Below are positions 9,605-18,738 of a stretch of DNA of 64,000 nucleotides, piece after piece. Each line of letters begins with the position of its first letter. Positions within the stretch are counted from its first letter, which is position 1. The notes beneath the pieces were generated by a model that made no database searches, was not told the DNA's origin, and saw only the letters and a list, made by a program, of their open reading frames with translations. This DNA is from JBMOUD01 sp049319665 (lineage in GTDB: Bacteria; Pseudomonadota; Gammaproteobacteria; Enterobacterales; Enterobacteriaceae): the NCBI RefSeq assembly GCF_049319665.1, contig NZ_JBMOUD010000016.1, positions 39,401-103,400 on the forward strand, written 5' to 3'. The translations under genes and the position numbers were made by a program.

Positions 9605-10013
9605 ATTTGTATTTAACGTGATGAGTGAAGGTTGAAAAATGAGCAGGAATAGACGCAGGGTTAATACTAATGGCGTTCAGGGGGTCTCCTTATAAAAGCT
9701 GTTGATTATTTGTGGCAAATTATCTGCTCTGGGATAGGGTTATGCGATCGCAGTCAAAATTTGGCCGATAGGCGGCTTGGGTTATCCCGCATCGTAACGT
9801 AGGCTAATTTATTATTACTTCATTCATTATCTTATTTTCGCCTAAATTTTTTATCAGTAATTTGGACGTGGATTTATTATTAAGCATTAAATGCAATTTA
9901 AAATAATTTTATTGTTATTTTAAGATTTTTAATTGATCGATATTCATAGGGCAGGGTGTGCTAAGTACGGTTGATTTTCTACTATTAATTATCGGGATTA
10001 ATCAGGAGATAAA
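9605..10013. other. Intergenic region, no gene seen
   Basis: Spacer between divergent fhuF and the flavin monooxygenase. It becomes strongly AT-rich after 9800 and presumably holds the monooxygenase promoter. A good ribosome site (AGGAGATAAA) ends it. No further structure seen. Confidence 0.4.
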
Positions 10014-11477
10014 ATGGATAGCGATATAAAAGAGGTTGAAATTGTTATTCTCGGTGCGGGTTTGGGTGGTTTAGGGATGGCGGCACAATTAAAACGACAG
10101 AATAGTGATGATTTTATTATTATCGATAAATGTCCTGATATTGGCGGCGTTTGGCTAAATAATACCTATCCTGGCGCGGCGTGCGACACGGAATCTCATC
10201 TTTATTGCTACAGCTACCATCTTCATCTACGTGTTAGCGCGCTTTACGCCGGGCGTGATGAATTATTAGGTTATATTAACTCGTTAGCCGATCGCTTCGA
10301 TTTGCGTCGGCATTTACAGTTAAATACTGAGATTCTATCCGCGAAATGGTCGAATAATAAAAAACGTTGGTTATTGACGTTATCAAATGGCGAGGTAATG
10401 ACATCACGTTTCTTTATTGCCTCTTGGGGACAATTAAATACGCCCTATATTCCGACTATTCCTGGTTTCGAGCAGTTTGCTGGTAAAAGTTTTCACTCTG
10501 CGCGCTGGCGACACGATATTAATTTAAAGGACAAGCGTGTTGCCAGTATCGGCAGTGCAGCCAGTGCGGTGCAGTACGTACCAGAAATCGCACCTAAGGT
10601 GGCGCATTTAACGGTATACCAACGTTCTGCTAATTGGATTGTGCCGCGTAATCAAGAAATCTTTACCTCAGCCCAGCTTGATGAATTTTCCAAAGACCCC
10701 GTCGCGTTTGAGAAAAACCGCCAGCAAATACACTTAATGCGTGAAGTCGGTGCGCTACGGGTCCGTCACGGAACGGTGGAACAGGCGGAGGGTATTGCGG
10801 TAGCCAGACAGCATCTGGCCGATCAAGTGAGCGATAAAGCGCTACGAGAGAAGCTGGTACCGGATTATGAGCTAGGCTGTAAACGCATACTGCGTTCCGA
10901 TGATTATTATCCGGCTTTGATGCGCGATAACGTTTTGCTGCAAACCGAAAAAATCAGCCATTTTGATAAACAAGGTATTGTGACGGCTGACGGCAAGTTA
11001 GAGAAGTTTGATGTCGTGATTTTTGGTACCGGTTTTCAGAGCCAGTCATTCCAAGGGGATATGCAAATTATCGGCACAGCAGGGAGCTTGCAGCAAAAAT
11101 GGGCGGAGGGCGCGGAAGCTTATCTTGGGATCACCGTTCCAGATTTCCCCAACATGTTCCTAATTTATGGGCCTAATACTAACCTCAACCACAGCTCAAT
11201 TATTAGCATGATGGAAATTCAGCAAAATTATATTCTCAATGCTATCAGCCATCTCCGCCAACACGTCGAACAAGCAATAGCGCCAAAAAACCAGCTTTTT
11301 ATAGCCTACAATGATGATGTCCAAAAGGCGATGCAAGCATCGGCTTTTTCCTCGAACTGTTCTAGCTGGTACAAAAATGCCGCTGGGAAAGTGATCAACA
11401 ATTGGCCAGGTTCAGTGGAGGAATACAAGCAGGTTGCACAGTGGCGGGCGGACGATTTTATCTGGGACAGGACGTAA
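10014..11477 (+). CDS. Baeyer-Villiger-type flavin monooxygenase
   Basis: 487 residues with two Rossmann folds: FAD motif GAGLGGLG at about residue 14, and a second nucleotide fold around IGSAASAVQYV (about 180). Between them FAGKSFHSARWR fits the FxGxxxHxxxW fingerprint of class B flavoprotein monooxygenases. These use NADPH and O2 to insert oxygen beside a ketone carbonyl, giving an ester or lactone. An esterase gene starts 25 bp downstream with a strong ribosome site, so the ketone-to-ester-to-acid/alcohol sequence is likely. Substrate unknown; N- or S-oxygenation is possible. Confidence 0.85.
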   Translation: MDSDIKEVEIVILGAGLGGLGMAAQLKRQNSDDFIIIDKCPDIGGVWLNNTYPGAACDTESHLYCYSYHLHLRVSALYAGRDELLGYINSLADRFDLRRHLQLNTEILSAKWSNNKKRWLLTLSNGEVMTSRFFIASWGQLNTPYIPTIPGFEQFAGKSFHSARWRHDINLKDKRVASIGSAASAVQYVPEIAPKVAHLTVYQRSANWIVPRNQEIFTSAQLDEFSKDPVAFEKNRQQIHLMREVGALRVRHGTVEQAEGIAVARQHLADQVSDKALREKLVPDYELGCKRILRSDDYYPALMRDNVLLQTEKISHFDKQGIVTADGKLEKFDVVIFGTGFQSQSFQGDMQIIGTAGSLQQKWAEGAEAYLGITVPDFPNMFLIYGPNTNLNHSSIISMMEIQQNYILNAISHLRQHVEQAIAPKNQLFIAYNDDVQKAMQASAFSSNCSSWYKNAAGKVINNWPGSVEEYKQVAQWRADDFIWDRT

Positions 11478-11502
11478 CGATTTTAATCGCTAAGGAGACA
11501 TT

Positions 11503-12471
11503 ATGCGCAGTTTAAAAACACTCATTGGGCTTGAAGATGTCGCAGCAGATGTCAGGCCCGTCGTGCAGGCTTGTCGTCAAGCAGGTATCGCTATGGAAAA
11601 TCTAACGCCGGAGGAGGCCAGGCAGGTTTATAGCGCGACCTGTGCCGAGCATACGTTAGAGCGATCTAATGAGGTTATGGTCACCGAGATGATAGCTGAG
11701 CTGGATGAATTGCCGATTAAATTCAGAGCCTATTGCCATCATGAGGTTGCAGCCGAGGTCACGCCGTTGGTGTATTTTATCCACGGCGGAGGCTGGGTGA
11801 TTGGTAACCTGGATACGCATGATAGTTTGTGTGCTGAGATTGCCAGACAAACTAAATGTCGGGTTATTGCGGCAGACTATCGTTTGGCACCGGAATTTCC
11901 TTTCCCGATAGCGTTAGAAGATTGCCATGCGGCCTTAAATTATCTTATTGCCCAGTCGGTCAATCTTAATATCGATCCGCAAAAAATTATTCTGGCCGGG
12001 GACAGCGCCGGCGGCAATATGGCCACTGTCTTGGCGAATATCGTGCCTCGTACCAATGCGCCTTGCCATTTACTAGGGCAGGTCTTGTTTTACCCGGTTA
12101 CCGATCTGACGGCCCATTCCGCCGGTTATGAAAAAATTACTCAAGGTTTTTCGCTGACGTCGCACACCATGAAATGGTTCAGGGATCACTACGTCGGCAT
12201 TGGCATCGATCTGCGTGATGAACGTTTGTCGCCGCTCTATCATATTCACGAGCAGCAGTTGCCGATGTGTATTATTACTACCGGACTTGATCCCCTGTCA
12301 GATGAGGGCATTGAGTATGCAGCCCAAAGTGCGCTGGCCGGGAATTACGTCGAGCATTATCATTTTCCTCAGCAAATACACGGCGTGCTCACTTATGCCA
12401 AGAGCGTGAAAACCGCCAGAGACATGCTCGCACTGGCGGCCAATTTTATTACCCGGGTGGTTTATCCATAA
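11503..12471 (+). CDS. Alpha/beta hydrolase, HSL-family esterase
   Basis: 322 residues of the hormone-sensitive-lipase type. HGGGW at residues 94-98 forms the oxyanion hole, GDSAGG at 166-171 carries nucleophile Ser168, and Asp263 (GLDPLSDEG) and His293 (IHGVL) complete the triad. There is no signal peptide, so it is cytoplasmic. It follows the Baeyer-Villiger-type monooxygenase in an apparent two-gene operon and could hydrolyse its ester product. AAGGAGACATT precedes the ATG. It is convergent with the FGGY kinase, 16 bp away. Confidence 0.88.
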   Translation: MRSLKTLIGLEDVAADVRPVVQACRQAGIAMENLTPEEARQVYSATCAEHTLERSNEVMVTEMIAELDELPIKFRAYCHHEVAAEVTPLVYFIHGGGWVIGNLDTHDSLCAEIARQTKCRVIAADYRLAPEFPFPIALEDCHAALNYLIAQSVNLNIDPQKIILAGDSAGGNMATVLANIVPRTNAPCHLLGQVLFYPVTDLTAHSAGYEKITQGFSLTSHTMKWFRDHYVGIGIDLRDERLSPLYHIHEQQLPMCIITTGLDPLSDEGIEYAAQSALAGNYVEHYHFPQQIHGVLTYAKSVKTARDMLALAANFITRVVYP

Positions 12472-12487
12472 CAGGGGGGAGAGCAAT

Positions 12488-13984
12488 TTAGTGTCGGGGA
12501 TCTTCCTGCCAGACTTTGCTCATCGCGGTCTCCAGGCGTTTGAACAATTGATAGCGCTGTTGGTGAAACTGATGGCGTTCGTTGTCGGGCTGCAAAATTT
12601 GCGGTTTTAGCTTGACCGCATGGTGCGCGGCATCCGACAAATCATGCCACTGGCCGATCCCCACGCCGGCACACATTGCCGCTCCTAATGCCCCGGTTTC
12701 ATGGCACTGGGCGACCCGCAGCGGAATACCCAGCACATCGGCAAACATCTGTGGCCAGATACAACTTTTTGCCGCGCCGCCGGAGAGCGTCGCTTGCAAA
12801 AAAGGGATACCTGCCGCGCGTAGCCGGTTGATATGTCCTTGGTGGGCGAAAATCACCCCTTCAAATAGTGCGTACAGCATGTCAGCCCGGGAGTGCCAGC
12901 CGCTTAACCCGTAAAAGCCGGCTTTGGCCGGACCATCTTTGCGCCCAGAATAAAGATAAGGATGGTAAATGGGTAATTGCACATGCGGGGCGACCGCGGC
13001 GACCATTTCGCTACTGCGGGCGGCGCCTTGTCCATTTCGCCCGTCATCAAACTCACGGATAAACCAATCCAGATTGGCAGCCGATGTAGCGCTGGCTTCA
13101 ATCGCCATATAGCGGTCATGTTCTATCAGTGCATTCATCGATATTGGGCGTAAATAGTGCGGGTTATCAACGATGGCTTGATTAATACTCCAGGTGCCCG
13201 CCACGATAGACGCCTCGCCTTTATTCACCACGGCAGCACCCGCAGCGCTGGCGACGACATCAAACAAGCCTGCAACCACCGGAATACCCGCGGTTAAACC
13301 GGTCAGACTCGCGGTTTTGCTACTGACGAATCCGACAACATCGCAGGATGCGTGCAGAGGCGGCAAATGGGAAAGCTGGTCTTCTATTTGATACAACGCC
13401 AGCAGGTCAGGCGAGTAATCTTGCAAGTTAATGTCAATCAACCCCGCCCCGGAGGCATCGGAAAAATCAGTAGAGATAGCATCAGTCAGAAAATGGACGA
13501 CCACATCTTTTGCCAGCATGATGTGACCAATACGCTCGTAAACATCGGCTTGATGCCGTTGCAACCAGTTCAGGAGTACCGGTGTCGCGGCGGCCCAGGG
13601 TTTTTGTAATGAGCATTGGTAAATTGCCTGGCTGCGGCCGCTGCTCTCCAGCGCCAACACTGATTCAATGGCGCGGCTGTCGATTGACTGTATTCCGAGT
13701 AAAGGCTGTCTTTCTCTGTCCAGCGCGTACAAGCCGTTGCCATGCCCGGCCGCCCCGATCCCGATTATCCGCCATTCGCCAGCCTGTGGATGATCCAGGC
13801 ATTGGCGAATCGCCTGGGTCACACCGCTGTAAATCTCTTCAATCGAGCGTTCGGCAAATCCTGCTTGTGGCTGATGTGTTTCACCGGCGCACTCGGCGGC
13901 GTTTAAAATGCCGCCTTGCAGGTCAAATAGCACCGCTTTAATCATTGTGTTGCCAATATCAATACCTAACAGGCTATCGCGCAT
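12488..13984 (-). CDS. FGGY-family carbohydrate kinase
   Basis: 498 residues with the actin-like ATPase fold. GIDIGNTMIKA at the N-terminus is the phosphate-1 loop, GLFDVV (about 245) and LSGGAAKS (about 405) are FGGY core motifs, and ETGALGAAM is near the end. It phosphorylates a sugar, ketose or polyol with ATP. By eye it is closest to LyxK/xylulokinase- and erythritol-kinase-like members rather than glycerol kinase. It is the last gene of the operon after a GlpD-like dehydrogenase and an aldolase, 49 bp downstream of the latter. Substrate not identifiable. Confidence 0.85.
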   Translation of the reverse strand: MRDSLLGIDIGNTMIKAVLFDLQGGILNAAECAGETHQPQAGFAERSIEEIYSGVTQAIRQCLDHPQAGEWRIIGIGAAGHGNGLYALDRERQPLLGIQSIDSRAIESVLALESSGRSQAIYQCSLQKPWAAATPVLLNWLQRHQADVYERIGHIMLAKDVVVHFLTDAISTDFSDASGAGLIDINLQDYSPDLLALYQIEDQLSHLPPLHASCDVVGFVSSKTASLTGLTAGIPVVAGLFDVVASAAGAAVVNKGEASIVAGTWSINQAIVDNPHYLRPISMNALIEHDRYMAIEASATSAANLDWFIREFDDGRNGQGAARSSEMVAAVAPHVQLPIYHPYLYSGRKDGPAKAGFYGLSGWHSRADMLYALFEGVIFAHQGHINRLRAAGIPFLQATLSGGAAKSCIWPQMFADVLGIPLRVAQCHETGALGAAMCAGVGIGQWHDLSDAAHHAVKLKPQILQPDNERHQFHQQRYQLFKRLETAMSKVWQEDPRH

Positions 13985-14033
13985 GCTTTAGCTCCTTTCA
14001 AGGTTTTCTATTGGATGTTGCATCTGGCTCTGA

Positions 14034-14873
14034 TTAATAGTGATGATAGAGCGCCAATGCATCCTCACCGCTGATACCTTGATGAATAATTGCCATCAAC
14101 GCTTTCACCATTTGCGATGGGTTGTCGTGTTGGTAAACATTGCGGCCATAAACCATTCCCGATGCTCCTTGCGCCATCAGCCCGGCGGCTTTGTGTAGCA
14201 CGGCGCTAAGTTCACCTTTACCGCCGCCGCGTACCAATGTCGGGCAGCGTGCGGCTTCGACCACACGATGAAAATCTTCCACATTGTCGGTAGGATCGGC
14301 CTTAATAATATCGGCCCCAAGTTCGCGAGCCAGCCGGACTAACGGGACTATTTTTGTGACATCGCCGAGTGAGCCATAGGCGGCACCTTGCCCAGCCGGT
14401 GCCATCACTAAGGGCTCTACCATCAGTGGCATTGCGTATTTGTCACAGGCGTGGCGCAAACGACCAATATTTTCGACGCATTGGCGGAAAATCCCCGGCT
14501 CATCGGGGATCATATACAGATTAACCACCACAGCTGCGGCATCCATCTGTAGCGCGGCCAAAATAGGCGCCTCTGGGTTATGTAATACCGCCCACATTTC
14601 ACGATGACGCGCGGCGTTATAGGCGTTGCCGACGTCAGTTCGCATTACTAAAGCGGGCTTCTTGCCTGCCACTTGCTGCAAGAGATCTGCCTGACCGAAA
14701 TTTACCTGAATGGCGTCAGGCTGGGCGGTGATAAGCTTTTCCATTACCGTGCGCATATCGGCTAAACCGACCAGAAAATCTGGCTCATTGGCGATACCGT
14801 GATCAATGGCGACATCGAGGCATTTCCCTTGATGAAACAGGCGATGCAGCCTGGCTTTACTGTAGTTCGACAT
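14034..14873 (-). CDS. Class I aldolase of the DhnA/FbaB/LsrF family
   Basis: 279-residue TIM barrel. AIDHG at 22-26 and the probable Schiff-base lysine Lys191 in IIKADPTD mark the DeoC/LsrF/FbaB group. RGGGKG (about 215) and GASGMVYGRNV (about 237) are phosphate-binding loops. The likely job is retro-aldol or thiolase-like cleavage of a phosphorylated ketose made by its operon partners. It starts inside the 3' end of the GlpD-like gene (17-bp overlap), showing translational coupling. LsrF-like acyl transfer is an alternative. Confidence 0.82.
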   Translation of the reverse strand: MSNYSKARLHRLFHQGKCLDVAIDHGIANEPDFLVGLADMRTVMEKLITAQPDAIQVNFGQADLLQQVAGKKPALVMRTDVGNAYNAARHREMWAVLHNPEAPILAALQMDAAAVVVNLYMIPDEPGIFRQCVENIGRLRHACDKYAMPLMVEPLVMAPAGQGAAYGSLGDVTKIVPLVRLARELGADIIKADPTDNVEDFHRVVEAARCPTLVRGGGKGELSAVLHKAAGLMAQGASGMVYGRNVYQHDNPSQMVKALMAIIHQGISGEDALALYHHY

Positions 14874-16626
14874 GCGTCTCTCTCCTGAGATCTGATGGTG
14901 CAGCCAGCTCGGTTAACCCGTGCTGGCTGGCAAGATGGGATAGGGTGAGTGCCAGATGTTGGCGAGCGGTGTTTTCGTTCCAGACCAGCGTACTTGCCAG
15001 CAATTGATTGATTTCTTCAACCAAAGGTACGGTGAGCGCGCCGCTAATTGCCAATGAGGTGCGTCGGACCAAGACATCCTCGAGTTGGACGACCTGTTCA
15101 TGCTGAATTAAAAAACGCAGTTCCTGTTGGCTATAACCGGGATGATGCTTTAAAAACGTTTCAGGGCGCTTATTAAAACTAGCAATAATAGTATTGGCAC
15201 GACTGCCGTAACGTGCGACCAGCTGTTTGGCTCTATCGAGCGACAAACCGTTCTCACTGGCAATGTGTTGTATCCAGTTGGCTTTTTCATCGGGCGTCGG
15301 ATAGTGACGCCCACCGCCGATGGCGAGATTCTCGCTGCTGACTTTACGTCGCTCGCCGAGCAAATTCAGCACCCGGTCGGCCGCCTGCTCACCAAATTTA
15401 CGAAACGTAGTCCATTTTCCGCCTACTAAACAGAGCGTCGAAAAATGTTGTTCGCCAGTGGGAGGAACCAATACTAAAGAGTGGTTACGCGAGATTTGAC
15501 CATTGCTGGCAGCGTGGCTGGCGGGCAGGGGGCGAACCCCGCTGAAGGTATAGACCACATCACTGTCTTTAATATCAAAATTCGGGAACACAAAGCGTAA
15601 GGACTCCAGAATATAGTGCTGCTCTTCGGCTTCACAGACAATATTCTCCGGCGAATCCACGCGAATATCCGTGGAGCCAACCAGTACTTTGCCGTACCAA
15701 GGGAACATAATGCAGACCCGACCTTCCTGATTCTCGTAATAGACCATCCCGCCATCGAGTTCAGTCAATAGTGCCGGAGAGTCGATAATCAGGTGCGAGC
15801 CTTTGGTGCCGCCTATCAGTTTTGCCGCATCATCATCGGGATTGAGTACCCCGTTGAGTTGATCAATCCAGGCACCGGTTGCATTGACTACAACATTCGG
15901 TTGTAGCGTGAAAAATTCGCCCGACAGGTTATCCCTTAACGTGACGTTGTCACCATCGCAGGCTACGACGCTGACATAATTGAGCGCTAATGCCAGAGCA
16001 TTCGCTTTTTCACTGTCTTCGATAAGCTCGTAACCGAGGCGTTCCGGGGCGCTGATCCAGGCATCATAATAAGTGGCGCTGCATTTGACCCAATCGGCAA
16101 AATCGGGCCAGCGATGTCGGGTTGCCGAACTGCCGTGCAACTGATGTTTAGGCATCGAACCATACTTGCGGGTATAGATGTCATAGAGAGAAAGCCCGGT
16201 TTTAATGATTAGCGCACCGCGTCTTGCCGGTTTTTCGCTTAAACGCATAAAACGTTTGGCTGCGCCAATCAGGCCTCCGCTCCAGCTATCAATGGGTACT
16301 GTTGTTTTAAGCGGTGCAACGTAATGCGGGGCGTTCTGTAGCAGTCGGTCGCGTTCTTCAACGGACTCTTTCACCAGCGAAAACTCGCCGGTTTCCAGAT
16401 AACGTAATCCGCCGTGGATCATTCTGGAGAGTGCGCCACTGGCGGCCTGACACCAATCACCTTGCTCTACCATGACGGCGGGAATACCTTGCAAGGCCAG
16501 CTCACGGAAGGTGCTGATACCGTTAATCCCGCCACCGATAATCAATACCGGGACATGCTGTCGTTGGCGTAATATCTCTAAGCGTAGAACCCGATCTTTT
16601 AGCGTAATAGAGGTATGATCAAACAT
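14857..16626 (-). CDS. GlpD-like FAD-dependent polyol-phosphate dehydrogenase
   Basis: 589 residues. The FAD dinucleotide loop is GGGINGIST (31-39) and SRMIHGGLRYLETGEF (about 68-83) is the glycerol-3-phosphate dehydrogenase signature. The GlpD C-terminal helical domain is present (about 440-560). It is longer than E. coli GlpD (about 500) through N- and C-terminal extensions. It probably oxidises a polyol phosphate at the membrane and passes electrons to quinone. As first gene of an operon with an FGGY kinase and an aldolase, erythritol- or other polyol-phosphate is as likely as glycerol 3-phosphate. Confidence 0.82.
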   Translation of the reverse strand: MFDHTSITLKDRVLRLEILRQRQHVPVLIIGGGINGISTFRELALQGIPAVMVEQGDWCQAASGALSRMIHGGLRYLETGEFSLVKESVEERDRLLQNAPHYVAPLKTTVPIDSWSGGLIGAAKRFMRLSEKPARRGALIIKTGLSLYDIYTRKYGSMPKHQLHGSSATRHRWPDFADWVKCSATYYDAWISAPERLGYELIEDSEKANALALALNYVSVVACDGDNVTLRDNLSGEFFTLQPNVVVNATGAWIDQLNGVLNPDDDAAKLIGGTKGSHLIIDSPALLTELDGGMVYYENQEGRVCIMFPWYGKVLVGSTDIRVDSPENIVCEAEEQHYILESLRFVFPNFDIKDSDVVYTFSGVRPLPASHAASNGQISRNHSLVLVPPTGEQHFSTLCLVGGKWTTFRKFGEQAADRVLNLLGERRKVSSENLAIGGGRHYPTPDEKANWIQHIASENGLSLDRAKQLVARYGSRANTIIASFNKRPETFLKHHPGYSQQELRFLIQHEQVVQLEDVLVRRTSLAISGALTVPLVEEINQLLASTLVWNENTARQHLALTLSHLASQHGLTELAAPSDLRRETHVELQ

Positions 16627-16871
16627 GGTTGGCCTCCTATGCCTGCCAGCGTTGCTGGAAAATAAAAGCTGCGGATAAGTGACGTTTACGTGACGTTGTC
16701 ACATATTTTTTTGTTCGCAGTTAATCAGAGATCAAGTCACAACTTTTGTGCGCCTTTAAATGAGGTATAGAAGCCTGCGAGGGATAAGGGCAATAAACGT
16801 CGGCTAAAACGTGATGCAGTTGTGATGGGAGTCAACTAATGGGGCTTGTGGGATATTTTACTGACGTAAAA

Positions 16872-16915
16872 GCGGCGTGTCGCATCGGAGCAATTGCTAT
16901 TGTGACACGCCGGTT
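16872..16915 (-). terminator. Hairpin downstream of the VWA gene
   Basis: CGGCGTGTC and its complement GACACGCCG enclose about 23 bases. Read on the minus strand, CTTTTACG follows. The position just after the VWA gene stop fits a terminator. Confidence 0.55.
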
Positions 16916-16920
16916 TGAAC

Positions 16921-18738
16921 TTAACGCAACGTAAAGACTTCGCCACGCGGAACAAAAGGTAAACGATGGCCTTCTGGCAGTAACCAGGCATGTTCCATCG
17001 AAATATTAATATACTCCTCGCAGCCACCGTCGGTGATGATTAGCACCGGGCCTTGCAGGGGAAATTCACCGCGTTTTGACAGATGAGACAGCATCTCAAC
17101 GCCAGGTTGCAGTACCGTACCGCCTCGGCCCTGTAAGCTGAAACGATGTAATAGCTGCTCTGGCGCGACCCATCCTTTATCGTAAGCCTGTGCATCGCAG
17201 CAGATAAAGCGTACCTGCAATACCTCATGGGCCAGAGCATAACTGGCAATAGCGCCGAGCGCCTTACCGAGCAATTGAATATCCATCGAGCCGGAGGTAT
17301 CGAGTATCACGCCGAAGACCCGCGACAAACGGGCTTCTTCCGAGGGTTTGGCTAACGAAGGACGTGGAATACTCGGCGTTGCGGCTTGGCGGCGTGAAGG
17401 ATGCGCATAGCTGCGGTGATATTCCAGCGGCGGGAAATGCTCATCAAACCATTCGGCTAACCTTACATCCCAGGGAATGGGCGGTTGTGAAAGGCTGCGA
17501 ATCTCTTCAATTAATCCGACTGGCAACGTCGAGCGTGAGGCACCATACAAGCACCGCTCCAGCCCTTGATTTAGCGCGCGACGGCAATATTCTTCGGCAT
17601 TGATAAAAACACTGCCGCTGTCGTCACCTAAAATATCGCCAGCTCCCACGTTGCCACGCAGCGTGACCAGCTTTCTAGCCCGACGGATATCTTGCGCTAA
17701 CAGATCATAAATTTCTTCGCAGGAGGCATTTTCAAACTGTGAGTCATGCAACACACCTATGGATGGCGGCGTACCGATTTGCATCTGCACTAGCCAACCG
17801 TTGATGGCAAAATCGCAGGCAATATTCCATAAATAGCCATCGCGTCCACGGCGTCGAGAAGTATGATTCAACCCTGCATGAAGCAGCTCATGAGCAAAAA
17901 CGAACAGGCATTCAGGTTGCTTTAGCCCGGCGGCTGGATTCATCCATATTTTCTGCGCGCTGACATCAATAGCCGCCACGCGAATATCATATTGACTACA
18001 CAGACGAATATCTTCCACTAACTCGAAACCTGCGGCCAGCGCCCCCAACAGAGGATAGGTATCTATCATCTGGCGGCGTGCGCGCCGGGCTGGGGTTAAT
18101 GGTTGATTTTTGGTGTCCGTTGGCTGATAACCACCGGCAATTTCTAGCGCGTGTTGTACGCTCTGGGTAATACCATCGACAAAAAGGTTTTTCCACTTTT
18201 CAGGCCGATTGTGGTTAGAGACGGGGAAATCTAACTGGTAGTACCAAGAACTTTGGCCGCCGCAGTAAATATGGTGCCACTGGTAAAGCGTTTCTGGACA
18301 GCCATCGACAACCCACTGACGATATAACACGTCAGGGTCGGCATTGTCGTGTTCCGAGAGCTCAAACGCCTGTAACTCCTCGGGCAGAGGGCCGATTTTT
18401 AGCTCGTCACAAAAATGAGTGACGGTACTTAACACGGCAAGTTCCCATAATATCTGTGGCGAACGCGCTTTGATTAAACCAAAGCCCAGCGCAACCAACG
18501 CTTGGGCAATCAGTCTGGCCCATTGCGCCGGGGTAGCGCGACGTTGTGTATTGACATAGAGGACCCCGTGTGGGGTTATCTTCAGCCATCCTTTAGATGA
18601 CACAACCTGATGATTGTCATCAAATGAGACGTGAACTTGGTGCCATATCGGCATGAACAGACGGTGATCGTTAATCAGCTCAATGCCTTCAAGGCAAGCC
18701 GCAAGCGACGGATTGTTTTTTGATCTGTTTTTACTCAT
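16921..18738 (-). CDS. VWA-like protein with metallopeptidase-like domain (DUF2201 type)
   Basis: 605 residues. The middle region has HELLH followed by NIACDFAIN (about 280-305), the zincin-like motif of the DUF2201 putative metallopeptidase domain. The C-terminal third is a VWA-like domain beginning GVILDTSGSMD, a MIDAS DxSxS site. There is no signal peptide. Its start overlaps the stop of the upstream MoxR ATPase gene by 4 bp (ATGA), so the two are co-translated. MoxR/VWA pairs act as chaperone-like modules that load metals or remodel complexes. The client here is unknown. Confidence 0.8.
   Translation of the reverse strand: MSKNRSKNNPSLAACLEGIELINDHRLFMPIWHQVHVSFDDNHQVVSSKGWLKITPHGVLYVNTQRRATPAQWARLIAQALVALGFGLIKARSPQILWELAVLSTVTHFCDELKIGPLPEELQAFELSEHDNADPDVLYRQWVVDGCPETLYQWHHIYCGGQSSWYYQLDFPVSNHNRPEKWKNLFVDGITQSVQHALEIAGGYQPTDTKNQPLTPARRARRQMIDTYPLLGALAAGFELVEDIRLCSQYDIRVAAIDVSAQKIWMNPAAGLKQPECLFVFAHELLHAGLNHTSRRRGRDGYLWNIACDFAINGWLVQMQIGTPPSIGVLHDSQFENASCEEIYDLLAQDIRRARKLVTLRGNVGAGDILGDDSGSVFINAEEYCRRALNQGLERCLYGASRSTLPVGLIEEIRSLSQPPIPWDVRLAEWFDEHFPPLEYHRSYAHPSRRQAATPSIPRPSLAKPSEEARLSRVFGVILDTSGSMDIQLLGKALGAIASYALAHEVLQVRFICCDAQAYDKGWVAPEQLLHRFSLQGRGGTVLQPGVEMLSHLSKRGEFPLQGPVLIITDGGCEEYINISMEHAWLLPEGHRLPFVPRGEVFTLR

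Noticed and set aside
9743..9754. GCGATCGC palindrome near 9747
   Set aside because: A single 8-bp palindrome without context is expected by chance.
16690..16702. GTGACGTTGTCAC as a CRP site upstream of the GlpD-like operon
   Set aside because: The spacer between half-sites is five bases instead of six; the match is not convincing.
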